A stretch of 5,902 bases of DNA, taken from an uncultured Chloroflexota bacterium. Its GTDB lineage: Bacteria > Chloroflexota > Dehalococcoidia > UBA2979. Every line of letters starts with the position of its first letter. Position 1 is the first letter of the stretch. The notes beneath the pieces are model-generated. The model ran no database searches. It was not told where the DNA came from and saw only the letters and a list, made by a program, of their open reading frames with translations. A program made the position numbers and the translations under genes. The DNA is taken from the NCBI GenBank assembly GCA_902827055.1, contig CADEHD010000139.1:1-5902 (forward strand). Direction: 5' to 3'. This document shows positions 5,636-5,902 of the stretch, piece by piece.

Positions 5636-5902
5636 TAGCTGAACAACCCGATGCGCAATCGGTTCCCCGCGCCGAGCGTGCTGCCGATGCCGGCAGCGTC
5701 GTCGTCGGCAATCATCTTTTCCACGCGCGGGACCAGGTCGCCGGTGATCGAGCGCCAGTGATGCGCGACCAATTCGCGCAGCGAGGCCAGCGATTTCTCC
5801 GACAGGCCATCGGCATACAGCGCCTGTTCGAAATGCTCGCTGCCGCCGGCCAGGACGTTGGCGACTGCAGCGCTGAAATGGTCGACCACGTTGGCGCCGA
5901 GG
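5440..5902 (-). CDS. C-terminal fragment of a DUF6502-like protein, partial, reading into antisense rsmG
   Basis: The frame is open to the right window edge and begins LGANVVDHFSAAVANVLAGG, so the real N-terminus lies outside. Convincing protein character covers about 90-100 residues (5902 to about 5620): SEHFEQALYADGLSEKSLASL, an HHWR segment, then RLRIGLFSYQVP. This pattern recalls the C-terminal region of proteobacterial DUF6502-family proteins of unknown function; I recognise it from memory only. The following PAPVAPVAKSAARKSARR onward, down to the stop at 5440, is increasingly the exact antisense of rsmG and is almost certainly not native protein. Base composition falls to about 65% GC over 5641-5880, against about 71% over 5221-5520. 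Either the C-terminus ends near the junction in the source genome or the fragment was fused by a chimeric join. No function can be assigned. Confidence 0.5.
   Translation of the reverse strand, partial: LGANVVDHFSAAVANVLAGGSEHFEQALYADGLSEKSLASLRELVAHHWRSITGDLVPRVEKMIADDDAAGIGSTLGAGNRLRIGLFSYQVPVDPPAPVAPVAKSAARKSARRPGDSRSTTCSDESRIAIGRPGKPAPAPRSMRRAPGVSTSA
5598..5629. repeat. Overlapping inverted repeats at the rsmG break
   Basis: Two short palindromic units overlap here. CCGGCGC (5598-5604) and GCGCCGG (5610-5616) form a perfect 7-bp stem with a 5-base loop. GCCGGAGGATCCACCGGC (5612-5629) is an 18-base palindrome with one mismatched pair, centred on GGATCC (5618-5623). They lie inside the interval where rsmG stops matching its family and the foreign frame begins. 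They may mark the join, or may simply be GC-rich coincidence. Confidence 0.5.

Overview
The window is a high-GC bacterial chromosome segment (about 71% GC by hand count over 5221-5520) with no RNA genes, insertion sequences or CRISPR arrays that I can see. Gene content (heme O synthase, a two-gene ABC-2 exporter, a YedY-type molybdoenzyme with a formate-dehydrogenase-gamma-like cytochrome b, a GreA-like factor with an N-terminal extension, and rsmG) and the style of the proteins suggest a high-GC Chloroflexota-like or other Gram-positive-side lineage. That assignment is only an impression and is not proven by any marker here.

Layout. Positions 2-832 (+) hold ctaB, cut at its 5' end by the window edge. 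It converges on a minus-strand run of genes. Read in the direction of transcription, these are a GreA-family factor (5070-4270), a YedY/sulfite-oxidase-like enzyme (4174-3545), a membrane cytochrome b (about 3560-2835), an ABC-2 ATPase (2696-1752) and its permease (1755-982). The molybdoenzyme and cytochrome b are adjacent or overlapping and probably form one redox complex. The ATPase and permease overlap by 4 bases (ATGA) and are surely co-translated. An exact 11-bp inverted repeat (2716-2740) lies in the leader of the ABC operon. rsmG (5198 onward, +) is divergent from greA across a 127-base gap.

The right end is abnormal. rsmG reads normally through its SAM-binding motif and then loses all resemblance to the family near 5582. 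Beyond about 5590-5640 the DNA has lower GC and encodes, on the opposite strand, the C-terminal part of an unrelated protein with a proteobacterial look (DUF6502-like). The break is rich in short inverted repeats. The simplest reading is a chimeric join or rearrangement around 5582-5640, so the last 260-320 bases should not be assumed to belong to the same genome as the rest.

The most interesting biology is the GreA-like protein: its roughly 95-residue N-terminal extension resembles the core-binding (SAM-like) domain of tyrosine recombinases, joined to a complete GreA coiled coil with intact acidic tip and C-terminal domain. Second is the pairing of a YedY-like enzyme with an FdnI-like rather than an MsrQ-like cytochrome, together with a Tat-like signal that lacks the twin arginine.
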